Positions 61,841 through 64,000 of a stretch of DNA of 64,000 bases are shown here, piece after piece (the stretch's first letter is position 1; the number at the start of each line of letters is the position of its first letter). The translations under genes were made by a program, and so were the position numbers. The DNA lies in contig NZ_JBQJIK010000036.1 of NCBI RefSeq assembly GCF_052078665.1, forward strand, positions 1-64,000, written 5' to 3'. The notes under the pieces are model-generated. The model worked only from the letters and a program-made list of their open reading frames with translations, did not search any database and was not told the origin of the DNA. The stretch comes from Inquilinus sp052078665 (GTDB lineage: Bacteria > Pseudomonadota > Alphaproteobacteria > DSM-16000 > Inquilinaceae).

Positions 61841-62947
61841 ATGGCGGCGCGGCCGATCCTGATCGGCAGCGAGGTCTACCGGCATTCCAGCTACGGGCCG
61901 AAGCATCCGCTCGCCATCCCGCGGGTCTCGACCGCGCTCGACCTGATCCGGGCCCAGGGCTGGCTGGCCGACGGCCAGTACCGCGAGGGCCCGCTGGCCG
62001 GGGCCGAGGCCCTGACCCGGTTCCACCACCCGGACTATGTCGCGGCGGTCCAGGATGCCGAGCGCGACCAGGACCTCGATCCGGCGCGCCGGCAGCGGCA
62101 CAATCTCGGCGGGGTCGAGAACCCGATCTTCGGCGAGGTGTTCCGCCGCCCGGCCACCGCCTGCGGCTCCTCGCTGCTCGGCGCCGGCCTGGTGGCCGAG
62201 GGGGCGGTGGTCTACAGCCCGGCCGGCGGGCTGCATCACGGCCGGCCCGACCGCGCCTCCGGCTTCTGCTACTTCAACGACCCGGTGCTGGCGATCCTCG
62301 CCCTGTTGGACCGCGGTGTCGACCGCGTCGCCTATCTCGACGTCGACGCCCATCACGGCGACGGGGTGCAGGACGCCTTCGCCGGCAATGCGCGGGTGCT
62401 GACCGTGTCGGTGCACGAGGCGCAGCGCTGGCCGTTCACCGGCGCGGTCGCGGACCGCGGCGGCGGCAACGCCCGCAACCTGCCCATGCCGCGCGAGCTG
62501 AACGACGACGAGATGGCGGCGGTGCGCGACCAGGCGCTGCTGCCGCTGGTCGAGGCCTTCCGGCCCCAGGCCGTGGTGCTGCAATGCGGCGCCGACGCGC
62601 TGCATGACGATCCGCTGAGCCGCCTGTCGCTGTCCAACCGCGCCCTGTGGGACGTGGTGGCGGCGGTGCGCGAGGTCGCGCCGCGTCTCCTCGTGCTCGG
62701 GGGCGGGGGCTACAATCCCTGGACCGTCGGACGTTGCTGGGCCGGGGTCTGGGCGGTGCTGAACGGCCTGGATCCGGCGGCGCCGCTGACGGCGGCGTCC
62801 CGCGCGGTGCTGGCCGGCCTGTCCTGGTCGCGCCGTCGCGGCACCCCGCCCGAACCTGCCTGGTTCGACCGGATGGACGACGCGCCGCGGCCGGGCCCGG
62901 TGCGGCCGGAGGTCCAATCCGTGATCCACGCCGTCATGACACCCTGA
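61841..62947 (+). CDS. Histone-deacetylase-superfamily protein (acetoin-utilisation/acetylpolyamine type)
   Basis: 368 residues. The HDAC fold motifs are complete: LHHGRPDRASGFCYFND, YLDVDAHHGDGVQDAF, CGADALHDDPL and LGGGGYN. Bacterial members remove acetyl groups from polyamines, acetoin-related compounds or protein lysines; the substrate here is not evident. The ATG at 61841 lies seven bases after the secF stop, so they may share a transcript. Confidence 0.88.
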   Translation: MAARPILIGSEVYRHSSYGPKHPLAIPRVSTALDLIRAQGWLADGQYREGPLAGAEALTRFHHPDYVAAVQDAERDQDLDPARRQRHNLGGVENPIFGEVFRRPATACGSSLLGAGLVAEGAVVYSPAGGLHHGRPDRASGFCYFNDPVLAILALLDRGVDRVAYLDVDAHHGDGVQDAFAGNARVLTVSVHEAQRWPFTGAVADRGGGNARNLPMPRELNDDEMAAVRDQALLPLVEAFRPQAVVLQCGADALHDDPLSRLSLSNRALWDVVAAVREVAPRLLVLGGGGYNPWTVGRCWAGVWAVLNGLDPAAPLTAASRAVLAGLSWSRRRGTPPEPAWFDRMDDAPRPGPVRPEVQSVIHAVMTP

Positions 62948-62963
62948 CGAGATGGGACGATCG

Positions 62964-63437
62964 ATGAAGACGCTCCTCGCCGCTTTCGCCCTGCTGCTTG
63001 CCGCCGCCGGCCCCGTCTCCGCGCAGGAGGCGCCCCAGCCCAAGACCAGCGACCTCACCATCGAGACCGCGGCCGGCAAGAGCTTCCACTTCGCGGTCGA
63101 GCTGGCTCTGACGCCGGAGCAGCAGGAGCGCGGCCTGATGTTCCGTGAGAAGATGGCGCCGGACGCCGGCATGCTGTTCGTGTTCGACCAGGCCGGGCCG
63201 CGGGCCTTCTGGATGAGGAACACGCTGATCCCGCTCGATATGATCTTCATCCGCACCGACGGGACGATCGCCAACATCCTCGAGAAGGTGCCGCCGCAGA
63301 CCCTGGACCCCCGCACCTCCGACGGGCCGGCCAAGGCGGTGCTGGAGCTGAACGGCGGCATCGCCCGCTTCCTCGACATCAAGCCCGGCGACCGGGTGGT
63401 TCACCCGCTGATCGCCGCGGCCGCGCCGAAGAGCTGA
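62964..63437 (+). CDS. DUF192 exported protein
   Basis: 157 residues with a signal peptide (MKTLLAAFALLLAAAGPVSA). The DUF192 motif is clear: GLMFREKMAPDAGMLFVFD and FWMRNTLIPLDMIFI. The family is periplasmic; its role is unknown. An ATG at 62952 also exists, but 62964 puts the signal peptide first. A hairpin-free gap of two bases separates it from the convergent small gene. Confidence 0.85.
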   Translation: MKTLLAAFALLLAAAGPVSAQEAPQPKTSDLTIETAAGKSFHFAVELALTPEQQERGLMFREKMAPDAGMLFVFDQAGPRAFWMRNTLIPLDMIFIRTDGTIANILEKVPPQTLDPRTSDGPAKAVLELNGGIARFLDIKPGDRVVHPLIAAAAPKS

Positions 63438-63439
63438 GG

Positions 63440-63739
63440 TCAGCGCGGCTTGGTGGTTTCCTCGTCCGGGCCGGGCAGGGCCCAGCCGCGGCCGGCGGCG
63501 ATCATGCAGGACTGCCCGTCCGGCCCGGTGTAGATCAGGGTCCAGCTCCGCCCCTTCGGCGCCGTGAACAGCTCGACCCGGCCGCCGCTGTTGGCGGTGC
63601 CGGCGCCGGCCGGCGTCTCCTGGAAGGCGCGCGCCAGATAGTCCACCACCACGTCGTGCGGGCCGCAGGAGGCCGGCGCCGCCAGGGCCGGGGCGGCCAG
63701 GAGAATGCCGGAAAATGCGATCGCGGCCGCACGGGCCAT
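63440..63739 (-). CDS. Small exported protein of unknown function
   Basis: 99 residues with a signal peptide (MARAAAIAFSGILLAAPALA). Two cysteines, one after the cleavage site (ASCGPHDV) and one in GQSCMIAAGRGW, could form a disulfide. The SCMIAAGRGW-type ending is common in small alphaproteobacterial exported proteins. Its stop faces that of the DUF192 gene. Function unknown. Confidence 0.7.
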   Translation of the reverse strand: MARAAAIAFSGILLAAPALAAPASCGPHDVVVDYLARAFQETPAGAGTANSGGRVELFTAPKGRSWTLIYTGPDGQSCMIAAGRGWALPGPDEETTKPR

Positions 63740-64000
63740 GCCTGCCTCGAAGCCGTGTCGGAGTCTCTGCGGCCGGGAGGCCAGGAAACCGGTATAATCG
63801 GAGAGCCTCGGCCAGACCAGCCATACGACAGCCGGCCCCGCGCCGGAAATTCCCGGCCGGACCGTGAAGGGGCGACACTATTGCGGGCCGAGGGGAATGC
63901 CGGACACCAGGACTGAGATCGAGCCGAGGCTGCGGGAGACGGCGGCGCCGCCCTTGCCCGGACCGACCCGGACCGCGCGCGGCAAGACATCCCGCCGGCG
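63740..64000. other. Right-edge region with a possible gene start
   Basis: A perfect TATAAT (63793-63798) is present but has no clear -35 box. An open plus-strand frame starts at ATG 63897 behind AGGGGA and runs off the window without a stop (MPDTRTEIEPRLRETAAPP). It may be the start of a gene but is too short to judge. Confidence 0.3.

Overview
The window is high-GC DNA with densely packed genes. Several markers point to an alphaproteobacterium, most likely Rhodospirillales (an Inquilinus- or Azospirillum-like soil bacterium; this is an inference from gene content). They are a zeta-type F1-ATPase inhibitor (DUF1476) beside purC-purS, sigma-EcfG-type promoters, an Irr-box-like site before katG, a plant-type (class II) DAHP synthase and a dispersed palindromic repeat. 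It reads as chromosome: no phage, insertion sequence, CRISPR array, rRNA or tRNA gene was recognised.

Layout. 1-3 kb: a cut LysR gene, a DUF533 protein, purC-purS and the ATPase inhibitor. 3-7.7 kb: a sugar ABC importer without its own ATPase, its LacI-type regulator and a GntR-like operator. 7.7-9.9 kb: katG, with a candidate Irr box. 9.9-17.6 kb: an IclR-controlled operon pairing a polyamine/opine-type ABC importer with a three-subunit FAD/[2Fe-2S] amine dehydrogenase; two matching inverted repeats lie at its divergent promoter. 17.6-27.3 kb: rRNA-modification enzymes, membrane proteins, transporters, a LysR regulator and a PhoH ATPase. 27.4-29.2 kb: a general-stress patch (KGG-repeat protein and Crp-type regulator, each behind a sigma-EcfG-like promoter). 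29.3-37.1 kb: two RTX proteins, one a subtilisin/kexin-like protease, flanking a kinase-like / DMSP-lyase-like / deaminase gene trio. 37.1-42.3 kb: yajQ, a three-gene lipid-linked sugar module resembling the Francisella FlmF2-NaxD-FlmK system, and a CHAP amidase. 42.9-52.9 kb: central metabolism (gabD, rpiA, gor, class II DAHP synthase, nicotinate phosphoribosyltransferase, pabB-pabC). 53-58 kb: a low-GC DUF2867 gene, an esterase, a short editing-less threonyl-tRNA synthetase behind an apparent threonine-rich leader-peptide attenuator, and a divergent RES-Xre toxin-antitoxin pair with tandem operators. 58-64 kb: ribA, a truncated ribD relic, secDF, an HDAC-like deacetylase and small exported proteins.

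The strongest leads are the threonine attenuator before the thrS paralogue (56.6-56.8 kb), the NaxD-like lipid-modification operon (37.6-41.2 kb), the paired sigma-EcfG promoters (27.9 and 29.2 kb), the IclR operators (16.6-16.7 kb), the RES-Xre operator array (56.9 kb) and the Irr-like box at katG.
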